NCBI RefSeq assembly: GCF_000255295.1
Contig: NC_017030.1
Coordinates: forward strand, 5,332,001 to 5,396,000
Reading direction: 5' to 3'
DNA: 64,000 nucleotides
Origin: Corallococcus coralloides DSM 2259
GTDB lineage: Bacteria > Myxococcota > Myxococcia > Myxococcales > Myxococcaceae
Shown here: piece by piece, positions 1 to 7,873 of the stretch
Numbering within the stretch: position 1 is the first letter of the stretch
How the letters are laid out: every line of letters starts with the position of its first letter
Made by a program: the position numbers and the translations under genes
Notes under the pieces: generated by a model
What the model saw: the letters and a program-made list of their open reading frames with translations, nothing else
Database searches by the model: none
Told to the model about the DNA's origin: nothing

Positions 1-529
1 CGGCCACGGGCTCCGGTCCGCGGATCAGGAACACCAGGTCATCCCAACGCGTGACGAAGACTCCGCCCAGCACCCCGGCGGTCCCCGCGATGGCCCCCAT
101 CGCCACCGGCACGGGCGCGCCAGAGGCCGCCGCGTGGCTCACGGCCCCAACGACAGTGACAGCCAGCAGCAGGCCGTTGCGCACGAGGTGCGCCGCGCCC
201 ACGGGGGTGTTGCTTGCGCCAAAGCACCGGCAGGCGACCTTCGCGCCCCGGCGCAACACCCATGCAATGCCAAGCGTGAAGCCCCCCAGGAGCGCCAGCG
301 CCAGCGCATAACCCACAGCCACGTTCAGGAGCAGCAGGAGCGCGGAGGCGGCCTCCGCGAGAATCAAGGTGGCTGCGAGCGGCGCGCCCGCCAGGGAGGG
401 CGGCAGGCCGAAGTTCACGAGCGTCTGGATGAAGTCTTCGAAGGGCTTGCGTCCGCGCGCCTTGCCAAAGGCGGCGAGCACGAACACCAGGGCCAGCATC
501 AGGCGACAACCGAGATTGACCGCGCTCAA
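1..529 (-). CDS. MauE/DoxX-like redox membrane protein (C-terminus cut by window edge)
   Basis: The reading frame from a TTG at 529 gives a hydrophobic protein with about four membrane helices; the first includes LMLALVFVLAAFGKARGRK, the usual MauE/DoxX entry segment. A CRCFG motif near residue 85 matches the cysteine motif of MauE, the membrane protein needed with MauD to mature the disulfide-rich light chain of methylamine dehydrogenase. An in-frame TGA lies four codons upstream of the TTG, and GAGG sits 7 nt before it, so TTG is the best start; an ATG at 499 is the alternative. It follows the two six-cysteine peptide genes on the same strand, which suggests thiol-disulfide work on those peptides. 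The family call is good; the substrate is inferred. Confidence 0.75.
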   Translation of the reverse strand, partial: MSAVNLGCRLMLALVFVLAAFGKARGRKPFEDFIQTLVNFGLPPSLAGAPLAATLILAEAASALLLLLNVAVGYALALALLGGFTLGIAWVLRRGAKVACRCFGASNTPVGAAHLVRNGLLLAVTVVGAVSHAAASGAPVPVAMGAIAGTAGVLGGVFVTRWDDLVFLIRGPEPVA

Positions 530-551
530 CGGAGAGCCTCACTGAGACGAC

Positions 552-580
552 GGCTGGACGCCGAGGTGGCGCGTCCAGCC
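552..580 (-). terminator. Hairpin after six-cysteine peptide A (terminator or attenuator)
   Basis: Perfect 10-bp arms (GGCTGGACGC and GCGTCCAGCC) enclose a 9-nt loop. It lies between the stop of peptide A and the MauE-like gene and has no clear T-run, so it may reduce rather than end transcription. The same arms recur after peptide B. Confidence 0.55.
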
Positions 581-598
581 GTGGTCATCAAGCAGAAG

Positions 599-757
599 TC
601 ACTTGCAGCCGACCGACGCGACGCAGATGCCGTAACAGTTGTGGACCTTGCGCTTGGTGGTGCAGCACTCTCCGTTGGAGGGCACGCAGGCGCCAGCGGG
701 AACCTCGGACAGGAACATCTTCAGAAAGCGGTCGCTCAGCGCCTTGAGGATCTTCAT
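599..757 (-). CDS. Six-cysteine mini-protein A (52 aa)
   Basis: I do not recognise a named family. The product has an amphipathic, Lys/Leu-rich N-terminal half (MKILKALSDRFLKMFLSEVP) and a C-terminal half with cysteines at 24, 31, 32, 41, 45 and 51 (C-x6-C-C-x8-C-x3-C-x5-C). It has no classical signal peptide. AAAGGA stands 8 nt before the ATG. It has a paralogue 200 bp upstream with identical cysteine spacing; their differences fall mostly at third codon positions in this frame (TTT/TTC, TGT/TGC, TAC/TAT), which argues that the peptide is the selected product. It is transcribed toward the MauE-like gene. A leader-core layout (cut after the Pro-Ala-Gly region) or a small disulfide-knotted protein are both possible. 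Confidence 0.72.
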   Translation of the reverse strand: MKILKALSDRFLKMFLSEVPAGACVPSNGECCTTKRKVHNCYGICVASVGCK

Positions 758-907
758 GGTGTGGTCCTTTCGGTATGCGTTGAGAGGGGGGTGAACAACA
801 TCCACTCAGCGCAACGCGAACGTTACACCTCAAAGGTTATCTGGCGAAAGAGTGATTTCGCGGAATCTAAGTATTTAGAGATTAACGCAGCGCACCTTGC
901 CAGGGAC

Positions 908-935
908 GGCTGGACGCCGTGCGGCACGTCCAGCC
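908..935 (-). terminator. Hairpin after six-cysteine peptide B
   Basis: Arms GGCTGGACG and CGTCCAGCC (9 bp) enclose a 10-nt loop, 19 nt after the stop codon of peptide B. The arm sequence equals that of the hairpin behind peptide A. No strong T-run follows. Confidence 0.5.
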
Positions 936-953
936 GGGGTCATGACGCAGGAA

Positions 954-1109
954 TCAGCAGACAGGCGACCGGGTGCAGACGCCATAGCAGTTGTGGCTCA
1001 TGCGCCGGGCGTTGCAGCACTCGCCATGGTTGATGACGCACGCACCTGCGGGAACCTCGGACAGGAACAGCTTCAGGAAGCGGTCGCTCATCGCCTTGAG
1101 GATCTTCAC
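954..1109 (-). CDS. Six-cysteine mini-protein B (51 aa)
   Basis: Paralogue of the 52-aa protein at 599-757. It starts at GTG with AAAGGACC upstream, as in copy A; no ATG exists in the matching position. The N-terminal half (VKILKAMSDRFLKLFLSEVP) is almost unchanged. The C-terminal half is more divergent but keeps all six cysteines at 24, 31, 32, 41, 45 and 51, plus the Gly-Glu-Cys-Cys and His-Asn-Cys-Tyr-Gly contexts. Conserved leader with variable, cysteine-fixed core is the pattern expected of a modified or secreted mini-protein family. It is the first gene of the probable cassette B-A-MauE. Function unknown. Confidence 0.7.
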   Translation of the reverse strand: MKILKAMSDRFLKLFLSEVPAGACVINHGECCNARRMSHNCYGVCTRSPVC

Positions 1110-1474
1110 GGTGGGTCCTTTCGGTATGCGTTGAGAGGGTTTCTCGACGCGATGCGAACGTTACATTCCAAAGGTTATGCGGCGAAAGCCAGCTTTCATG
1201 GAATAACAGCACTCAATGAATAACGCGCCGCGCCTTTCCCGGGTGCTCCTCGATGAAGGGGAAAGGCTTTCATCGGAGAGCCCGGATTCGTAGCAGGAAA
1301 GATAGAGGCAAGGGATGTCGGGTTGGACCGCCGTGGCGCTGGGGTGACTCAGGCGCGAAGAGTAGAAGCTCCCGCTAGAGTCCTGCGCTCCTCTCCTGAG
1401 TCAGGCACCCGTCCGGCGTGGACGCGGATTGCCGTTCAGGAAGGCTCATCCAGTTGCACACGGGGGAGAAGTCC
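1110..1474. other. Intergenic region between peptide B and first Kelch lipoprotein
   Basis: Holds the duplicated upstream block of peptide B (1154-1188), a 9-bp hairpin (1232-1240 with 1259-1267) whose right part could instead pair 1250-1257 with 1269-1275, and a 29-bp stretch (1312-1340) repeated with one mismatch at 3864-3892 before the second Kelch gene. I see no further gene in it. Confidence 0.6.
1312..1340 (+). repeat. Direct repeat upstream of Kelch gene 1 (pair with 3864-3892)
   Basis: The 29-bp stretch is found again before the second Kelch gene with one mismatch. It lies 135 bp before the first start codon but only 19 bp before the second, so the 5' regions differ by an insertion or deletion. 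It may be a promoter or operator remnant of the gene duplication. Confidence 0.6.
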
Positions 1475-3790
1475 ATGAGACAAGTGAGTCGAAGAGGGCT
1501 GGCGTGTCTGGCGTTGAGTCTGGTGCTGGCGTTGGCCGGCTGCGGTGGGGCGCAGCAATCCGAGGAGGCGGAAGGCAGCGCGCAAGCGGTGGTGACGCTG
1601 CCGCAGGCCCTCAGTGCCAGCGACGTGGCGCGGGTGGAGCTCACGGTGAGCGGCACCGGCATGACGACGCGCACCGACGCGCTGGTGAAGACGGGAGGGC
1701 AGTGGAGTGGGGTGTTGGGGCAGTTGCCCGCGGGCACCGGCCGTACCTTCAGTGCCCAGGCCTTCGATGCCTCCAATGCTGTGCGCTACGCAGGCCAGGT
1801 AACGCCCGTCACCATCCAGGCCGGCCAGACGACGGCGGTGACGCTGCTGCTTCAGGAGGTGAATGCGCCTGCGCCCTTCGACAATGCGGCCCCGCGGATC
1901 CTCTCGCTGGTGGCCAGCCCCGGCACCGTCGCGCCGGGTGGCCAGGTGGCCCTTCAGGCCACCGCGGAGGACCCCAACGTGGGCGACGTGCTGACCTACG
2001 CCTGGACGGCGGCCTCGGGCAGCTTCAGTGCTGCATCCAGCCTCACCACGGCCTGGACGGCGCCGGCCTCCGCCGGCCCCGTGGTGCTGACGCTGACGGT
2101 GACGGACTCCAAGGGCGCCTCCGCAGCCTTGAGCGTCACCGTCACGGTGAGTACCGGCACCGGCAGCGCGGCCGTCAACGTCTCCTTCAACACCTGGCCC
2201 CAGGTGGCCACGGTCACAGCGCTTCCGTCTTCCGTGGCAGTCGGCCAGGCGACGGCGGTGGCGGCCATCACGAGCGACGCGGACGGGGACAACCTCTCCT
2301 ACCAGTGGACGACCTCATGCGCGGGGACGTGGACGAATGCCACTTCGGCGAGCGCCAGCTTCACGCCCTCGGCACAGCCGGCCGGCGGCACGTGCACGCT
2401 CACCGTGGTGGCCTCGGATGGCCGGGGTGGGCAGGGCACGGGCACGTTGGGCATCTACGTGGGCCCGGGGGCTTCAGGGCGCTTCCCGCCCGAGGTGGTG
2501 GAGTCCTCTCAGTCGAGCACAAGCGTTCCGGTGTCCGGCGGCACCATCGTCTTCCGGGTGAAGGCGCAGGATGCCCAGGGCAGTGCCCTTGGCTTCTCGT
2601 GGGCCACCACCACCGGCACGCTGGGCACGGCCACCAGCACCGCCACCACCAGCGAAGTCCTCTGGACGGCGCCCTCCTGCGTCCCCTCAGGCACGACGGC
2701 CTCGGTGACGGTCACCGTCACCAACGCGCTCGGCCTCTCCACCAGCTTCGCCTTCGCCCTCCAAGGCGGCTCGGCGTGTGCGGCAAACCAGTGGACATCC
2801 GTGGGCTCAATGGTCACGCCTCGCCACGGACACACCGCCACCTTGCTCACCTCCGGCAAAGTGCTCGTCTCAGGGGGATACAACGATAACGGCTCCGTCG
2901 CTGGAGCCGAGGTGTACGACCCAGCGACGGGCATCTGGAGCGCGACCGCCTCCATGGGCTCGCCTCGCCATGATCACAGGGCGACGCGGCTGCCCACTGG
3001 CAGGGTTCTCGTCTCGGGTGGGTACATCGGTAGCACCTACCTTGCGACGGCGGAGGTGTACGACCCGTCGGCGGGTACTTGGAGCGCGACCGCCTCCATG
3101 GCCTCGCCTCGCCACGGACACACGGAGATGCTGCTGCCCAACGGCAGGGTTCTCATCTCGGGCGGACGTACCACGGGAACCAACTACCTCGCCGCGGCGG
3201 AGGTGTACGACCCGTCCGCGGGTACCTGGAGCACGGTCGCTTCCATGGCATGGCCTCGCTACTCCCACAGGGCGACGCTGCTGCCCAACGGCAAGGTCCT
3301 TGTGTCGGGGGGATACGGAAGTAACACCTATCTCGCGACAGCGGAGGTGTACGATCCGTCTGCGGGTACCTGGACCGGGACTGCCGCCATGGCTTCGGGC
3401 CGCTCTGCCCATACGGCGACACCGTTGCCCGACGGCAAGGTGCTCGTTACCGGAGGATTCAACGGCGGCTACCTGGCGACGGCCGAGGTGTACGACCCGG
3501 TCGCGGGTACCTGGAGCACGACTGCTCCCATGGCCGCGCGTCGCGCCTTCCACTCGGCTGCGCTGCTGCCCAACGGCAAGGTACTCGTCTCCGGAGGATT
3601 CAACGGTGGCAGTTACCTCTCGGCAGCGGAGGTGTATGACCCGGTCACGGGCACATGGACCGCAGCCGCCTCCATGTCCTCGCCCCGCGACTACCACCCG
3701 ACGACGCTGCTGCCCAACGGCACGGTCCTGGTCTCTGGGGGTTTCATCGGTAGCAATCACCTTGTGACAGCAGAGGTGTACTCGCCCTGA
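1475..3790 (+). CDS. Kelch-repeat lipoprotein 1 with Ig-like domains
   Basis: A 771-aa predicted lipoprotein, probably on the cell surface. The signal peptide ends in a lipobox (LALAGC, Cys about residue 23). An N-terminal beta-sandwich region follows, then about three Ig/PKD-like domains rich in LTYAWTA-type strands (residues ~115-435), then seven Kelch repeats of ~50 aa (from ~440 to the end), each with PR-x-H, GKVLVSGG and AEVYDP-x-x-GTW motifs, enough for a seven-bladed propeller. GGGGGAG stands 6 nt before the chosen ATG; an ATG 19 codons earlier would put the signal peptide internally. Its neighbour downstream is a clear duplicate. Ligand and role unknown; such modules often bind glycans or proteins. 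Confidence 0.88.
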   Translation: MRQVSRRGLACLALSLVLALAGCGGAQQSEEAEGSAQAVVTLPQALSASDVARVELTVSGTGMTTRTDALVKTGGQWSGVLGQLPAGTGRTFSAQAFDASNAVRYAGQVTPVTIQAGQTTAVTLLLQEVNAPAPFDNAAPRILSLVASPGTVAPGGQVALQATAEDPNVGDVLTYAWTAASGSFSAASSLTTAWTAPASAGPVVLTLTVTDSKGASAALSVTVTVSTGTGSAAVNVSFNTWPQVATVTALPSSVAVGQATAVAAITSDADGDNLSYQWTTSCAGTWTNATSASASFTPSAQPAGGTCTLTVVASDGRGGQGTGTLGIYVGPGASGRFPPEVVESSQSSTSVPVSGGTIVFRVKAQDAQGSALGFSWATTTGTLGTATSTATTSEVLWTAPSCVPSGTTASVTVTVTNALGLSTSFAFALQGGSACAANQWTSVGSMVTPRHGHTATLLTSGKVLVSGGYNDNGSVAGAEVYDPATGIWSATASMGSPRHDHRATRLPTGRVLVSGGYIGSTYLATAEVYDPSAGTWSATASMASPRHGHTEMLLPNGRVLISGGRTTGTNYLAAAEVYDPSAGTWSTVASMAWPRYSHRATLLPNGKVLVSGGYGSNTYLATAEVYDPSAGTWTGTAAMASGRSAHTATPLPDGKVLVTGGFNGGYLATAEVYDPVAGTWSTTAPMAARRAFHSAALLPNGKVLVSGGFNGGSYLSAAEVYDPVTGTWTAAASMSSPRDYHPTTLLPNGTVLVSGGFIGSNHLVTAEVYSP

Positions 3791-3863
3791 AGCCTGTGAG
3801 TCATTGGGCTTTGCGTGTGCCGGCTGTTCTCATACAGCCGGCCAATCCATAGATGTTCGCGCC

Positions 3864-3892
3864 GGGATGTCAGGTTGGACCGCCGTGGCGCT
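3864..3892 (+). repeat. Direct repeat upstream of Kelch gene 2 (pair with 1312-1340)
   Basis: Second copy of the 29-bp repeat; 28 of 29 bases match the copy before Kelch gene 1. It ends 18 bp before the start codon, just upstream of the shared GGGGGAGAAGTCC translation start region. Confidence 0.6.
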
Positions 3893-3910
3893 CACGAGGG
3901 GGAGAAGTCC

Positions 3911-6904
3911 ATGAGGCAAAAGAGTCGAAGCGGGCTGGCGTGTCTGGCCTTGGGCCTGGTGCTCGCATTGGCCGGCTGCGGTGGGGCGCAGCATTCCGAG
4001 GAGGCGGAAGGCAGCGCGCAGGCGGTGGTGACGCTGCCGCAGGCCCTCAGCGCCAGCGACATGGTGAGGGTGGAACTCACGGTGTCGGGCGCGGGGATGA
4101 CGACGCGCACCGACGCGCTGGTGAAGACGGGCGGGCAGTGGGGCGGGGTGCTCGGACAGCTGCCTGCGGGCACCGGCCGCACCTTCAGCGCCCAGGCTTT
4201 CGATGCCTCCAACACCGTGCGCTACGCGGGACAGGTGACGCCCGTCACCATCCAGGCTGCCCAGACGACGGCGGTGACGCTGCTGCTTCAGGAGGTGAAT
4301 GCGCCACCGCCCTTCGAGAACGCGGCCCCGCGCATCCTCTCGCTGGTGGCCAGCCCCGGCACCGTGTCGCCGGGCGGGCAGGTGACCCTCCAGGCCACCG
4401 CGGAGGACGCCAACACCGGCGACACACTCACCTACGCCTGGACGGCCAGCACGGGGAGCTTCAGCGCCGCCTCCAGCCTCTCCACGGCCTGGACGGCGCC
4501 GGCCTCCGCCGGGCCCGTGGTGCTGACGCTGACGGTGACGGACTCCAAGGGCGCCAGTGCTTCCCTCAGCATCACCATCACGGTGAGCACCGGCAACGGC
4601 AGCGCCGCCGTCAACGTCTCCTTCAATACCTGGCCCCAGGTGGCCATGGTGACGGCGCTGCCGTCCTCTGTCTCCGTGGGTCAGGCCACCCAGGTGACGG
4701 CCTCCGCGAGCGACGCGGATGGCGACAGCCTGAGCTACCAATGGACTGCGAATTGCGCGGGAACGTGGACACACGCCACCTCCGTCACCGCCAGCTTCAC
4801 GCCCTCGGCGCAGCCTTCGGGGGGCACCTGCGTGCTCACCGTGGCGGTGTCCGACGGCCGGGGAGGGCAGGGCGCGGGCAGCCTGACCATCCACGTCGGC
4901 CCGCCCACGACGCCGCGCTTCCCGCCCGAGGTGGTGGAGACGTTCCAATCGGTGACCACGGTGCCGGCGGGAGCCACCGTCGACTTCCGGGTGCGGGCGA
5001 GGGACCCACAGGGCAGCGCGCTCACCTTCGCGTGGACGGCCAGCGTCGGCACCCTGGGCGTGCCCGTCAGTGGATCCACCACGAGCGAAGTGGTGTGGAC
5101 ACCACCGGCGTGCGTGCCTGCCGGAATGTCGCCTTCCATCACCGCCACGGTCTCCAATGCACTCGGCGGCACTACCTCCACGTCCTTCTTCCTCTCGCTT
5201 CCAGCAACGGGCGTGTGCCCGCCGCCCTCCGTCTGTGGCGATGGCATCACGAATGGATCCGAGGCCTGTGATGACGGCAACACCGTCACGGAGAGCGTCT
5301 GCCCCAATGGCCAGGCGAGCTGCACCACGTGCAACAGCACCTGCACCACGGCCTATCACTCGCTCAGCGTCCTCCTGGCGGGCACCGGCTCAGGCTCGGT
5401 CTCTTCCTTCCCCGTCGGCATCAGCTGCTCCACGGGCAAGTGCACCTCCTTGTTCCCCCATGCCACCACCGTCACGTTGACGGCGCCCCCCGCCGCCAGC
5501 TCCACTTTCCAAGGCTGGTCGGGCGGCTGCGTTGGGACAACGAGCTGCACCCTGACGATGACGGCCGCGATGAACGTCACGGCGAGCTTCCAGTCGACCC
5601 CCCGCCCCCCGGCCATCCTCAGTACCTTCCAATCAGCGACCACGGTCCCCGTCAGTGGCGGCGTCACCTTCCGCGTGGTGGCGAGCGACCCGCAGGACAG
5701 CCCGCTTGCCTTCTCCTGGAAGTCCAACGTCGGCACTCTGGGCGTGCCCACCAGTGGCTCCAGTCAGAGCGAAGTGGTGTGGACACCGCCCGCCTGCGGG
5801 TCCGCCGGCACCACGCCTTCATTCACCGCCACCATCACCAACGGGTTCAACCTGACGGCCACGACGGTCTTCACCGTGTCAGGATTGCCAGTCTGTGTAT
5901 CGGGATGGACCTCGACGGGATCCATGGGCTCGCCGCGCGTCCGTCACATGGCGACGCTGCTGAAAAACGGCAAGGTCCTCGTCTCGGGGGGCTACTTCTC
6001 CTTCGCCGCACTGGGGACAGCGGAGGTTTACGATCCGGCCTCGGGCACCTGGAGCGCGACAGGTCCCATGACCTCGCCACGCTACTACCACACGGAAACG
6101 CTGCTACCCGATGGCAGGGTGCTGGTCTCAGGAGGATTCGCTGTGAACAGCCGCCTCGCGTCGGCGGAATTGTACGATCCGGCCTCGGGCACCTGGATGG
6201 CGACAGGCTCCATGGCCACTGCTCGCCAAAGTGCCACGGCCACGCTGCTGAAAAACGGCACTGTGCTCGTTTCGGGGGGACACAGCGGGGTTGGCGCCCC
6301 GCAGGTGACTGCAGAGGTTTACGATCCGGCCTCGGGCACCTGGAGCGCGACAGGCCCCATGGTTTCTTCTCGCTTCCAGCACGCCGCGACCCTGCTGCCC
6401 GACGGACGGGTGCTGGTCTCGGGTGGATATGGCAGCAGCAGTGAGATCGCGGCGGCGGAGGTGTACGACCCGGCCTCGCGTACTTGGAGCGCCGTCGCTC
6501 CCATGGCCTCGCCTCGTCGGTTTCATGCCTTGACGCAACTGAACAACGGCACGGCTCTGGCCTCGGGAGGACAGAACACGAGCGGCGCCGTCCAGACGGC
6601 GGAGGTGTATGATCCGGCCTCGCGCACCTGGAGCGCCACCAACTCCATGACCGTGCCCCGATCCCAGGGAGCGGCGCTGCTGCTGCCCAACGGCAAGATC
6701 TTCACCGCGGGAGGAAGCGGCACGAGCGCTGGCAGGACGGCGGAGCTGTACGACGCGGCGTCGCGTACCTGGAGCGCTATCGCGCCCATGGCCTGGGCTC
6801 GCTTCTACCACACGGCGACGTTGCTGAACGACGGCAGGGTGCTCGTTTCGGGAGGATACGCAGGCAGCACCGAGCTCGCGACGGCGGAGGTATACAGGCC
6901 CTGA
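3911..6904 (+). CDS. Kelch-repeat lipoprotein 2 with myxobacterial disulfide and InlB-type repeats
   Basis: A 997-aa paralogue of the upstream gene, with the same lipoprotein signal (LALAGC) and the same Ig-like first half. It gains two modules: a Cys-rich segment beginning CGDGITNGSEACDDGN (residues ~441-475), which is the myxobacterial disulfide-repeat type, and a segment ending in GWSGGC and NVTASF (~482-563) that looks like a divergent InlB B-repeat. A further Ig-like domain and seven Kelch repeats follow from ~665 to the end. The ATG at 3911 has GGGGGAG upstream, matching gene 1. The pair arose by tandem duplication followed by domain gain. Probably a surface adhesin or binding protein; the function is not known. 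Confidence 0.88.
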   Translation: MRQKSRSGLACLALGLVLALAGCGGAQHSEEAEGSAQAVVTLPQALSASDMVRVELTVSGAGMTTRTDALVKTGGQWGGVLGQLPAGTGRTFSAQAFDASNTVRYAGQVTPVTIQAAQTTAVTLLLQEVNAPPPFENAAPRILSLVASPGTVSPGGQVTLQATAEDANTGDTLTYAWTASTGSFSAASSLSTAWTAPASAGPVVLTLTVTDSKGASASLSITITVSTGNGSAAVNVSFNTWPQVAMVTALPSSVSVGQATQVTASASDADGDSLSYQWTANCAGTWTHATSVTASFTPSAQPSGGTCVLTVAVSDGRGGQGAGSLTIHVGPPTTPRFPPEVVETFQSVTTVPAGATVDFRVRARDPQGSALTFAWTASVGTLGVPVSGSTTSEVVWTPPACVPAGMSPSITATVSNALGGTTSTSFFLSLPATGVCPPPSVCGDGITNGSEACDDGNTVTESVCPNGQASCTTCNSTCTTAYHSLSVLLAGTGSGSVSSFPVGISCSTGKCTSLFPHATTVTLTAPPAASSTFQGWSGGCVGTTSCTLTMTAAMNVTASFQSTPRPPAILSTFQSATTVPVSGGVTFRVVASDPQDSPLAFSWKSNVGTLGVPTSGSSQSEVVWTPPACGSAGTTPSFTATITNGFNLTATTVFTVSGLPVCVSGWTSTGSMGSPRVRHMATLLKNGKVLVSGGYFSFAALGTAEVYDPASGTWSATGPMTSPRYYHTETLLPDGRVLVSGGFAVNSRLASAELYDPASGTWMATGSMATARQSATATLLKNGTVLVSGGHSGVGAPQVTAEVYDPASGTWSATGPMVSSRFQHAATLLPDGRVLVSGGYGSSSEIAAAEVYDPASRTWSAVAPMASPRRFHALTQLNNGTALASGGQNTSGAVQTAEVYDPASRTWSATNSMTVPRSQGAALLLPNGKIFTAGGSGTSAGRTAELYDAASRTWSAIAPMAWARFYHTATLLNDGRVLVSGGYAGSTELATAEVYRP

Positions 6905-6999
6905 GTCTTCAACGTGGCGCTAGAGGCGACCGTGGCCCGCGCTGGGGCCCACGGCCAACAGCCGGGCGCCGCCGCGCACCAGCGCACGACGACCGAACT

Positions 7000-7779
7000 T
7001 CACGCCTCGCCCCTTGCTGACTTCGTCGCCCGAGCGAGCGCCTCGACCATGCGCGGTCCGGTCGCGAAGCCGCTCGCGAGCACTTCGACGCCGGCGCCGC
7101 CACGGAAGAGCACGGTGGGGAACCCGTTCACGCCCAGGGCCCTGACCTCCTGGAACTCGTTCGCCGTCGCCCGCTTCGCGTCCGCATGGTCGAACCGGCT
7201 CAGGAACACCCTGAAGTCGAGGCCGTGCGCGGCGCAGATGCTCTCGTAGAAGGACGCCACGGTCGGGTCCTCCCCCTCGGCGTAGAACTTCCGCTGGATG
7301 GCGGCAAACACGTCGTACGCGCGCGTCTCCGGTCCCGGTATCTCCTCGAGCATCCCGCGCATGACGAGGAACGCGCGGCACGCAGGCTCGGTGTCGTAGT
7401 TGAACACCGCCCGGTCGAGGAACCGGGTAGAGAACGGCTGCCCGGTGCGCGCGGCAATCTCTTCCCAGTGGTGGCGCAGGAAGCCTTTGAACCGCTCGTT
7501 CCAGGGGTCCCCGCCTCCCGCACGGAGCCCGCCCACCAGGACGCGGAAGGGGATGCCCCGACGGTTTGCCTCCGCCTCCAGTTGGCGGAGGCCGGGCGAG
7601 CCTCCCCAGCACCAGGAGCACATCGGGTCCCCCACATAGAGCACCTCTCCCACGGGCCCCTCGGCGCTCGCCCCGGTGCTCTTCGGCGCCACGCCGGGAA
7701 GCGCGCACGTCCCAGTCTGGGGATCACACAGCGCCTGCACCTCTGGGGGCGTCTCGTTCTCGTTTCTGGAGGTCTTCAT
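7000..7779 (-). CDS. DsbA/FrnE-family thiol oxidoreductase
   Basis: A 259-aa thioredoxin-fold protein of the FrnE-like branch of the DsbA family. The active-site motif is CSWC (Cys54, Cys57) in VGDPMCSWCWG, and a cis-proline loop (VNGFPTVLF) lies near residue 215; the helical insertion between them is DsbA-like. There is no signal peptide, so it is probably cytoplasmic. An extra cysteine pair (Cys18, Cys25) lies in an N-terminal tail (CDPQTGTC), which is not part of the usual fold. It is divergent from a LysR gene 94 bp away, a typical regulator-target arrangement. Exact substrate unknown. Confidence 0.85.
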   Translation of the reverse strand: MKTSRNENETPPEVQALCDPQTGTCALPGVAPKSTGASAEGPVGEVLYVGDPMCSWCWGGSPGLRQLEAEANRRGIPFRVLVGGLRAGGGDPWNERFKGFLRHHWEEIAARTGQPFSTRFLDRAVFNYDTEPACRAFLVMRGMLEEIPGPETRAYDVFAAIQRKFYAEGEDPTVASFYESICAAHGLDFRVFLSRFDHADAKRATANEFQEVRALGVNGFPTVLFRGGAGVEVLASGFATGPRMVEALARATKSARGEA

Positions 7780-7873
7780 GGCCAGTTCCTGTGGCGGTCA
7801 TTGCCACGCCCCGAGAGATAGCCCCAGCCCCCTGCGTTGACGATGCCCGCAAACGCGCACAGCATGTGCGTTC

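Larger units (their letters stand above)
551..1210 (-). repeat. Tandem duplication of promoter-peptide-hairpin unit
   Basis: Two copies of one unit lie head to tail. Copy A spans roughly 551-871 and copy B roughly 907-1210. Shared parts are a 35-bp upstream block (816-850 and 1154-1188, 30 of 35 identical by eye), an 18-nt leader ending in AAAGGACC before each start codon, the coding sequence, and the downstream hairpin. Because the upstream block is copied as well, each peptide probably has its own promoter. Confidence 0.75.

Noticed and set aside
134-1033. A 299-codon plus-strand open frame across the cysteine-peptide region
   Set aside because: It is antisense to the two peptides and MauE. 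The differences between the duplicated units fall at third positions of the minus-strand frames, so the plus frame is a GC-rich shadow.
1154-1220. A sigma-54 promoter upstream of peptide B
   Set aside because: A GG...GC pair is visible but with the wrong spacing, and it is not kept in the duplicated block before peptide A.
2780-3790. Kelch-coding repeats as a tandem DNA repeat or CRISPR-like array
   Set aside because: The ~150-bp periodicity follows the protein repeats and the units differ widely in sequence; no spacers.
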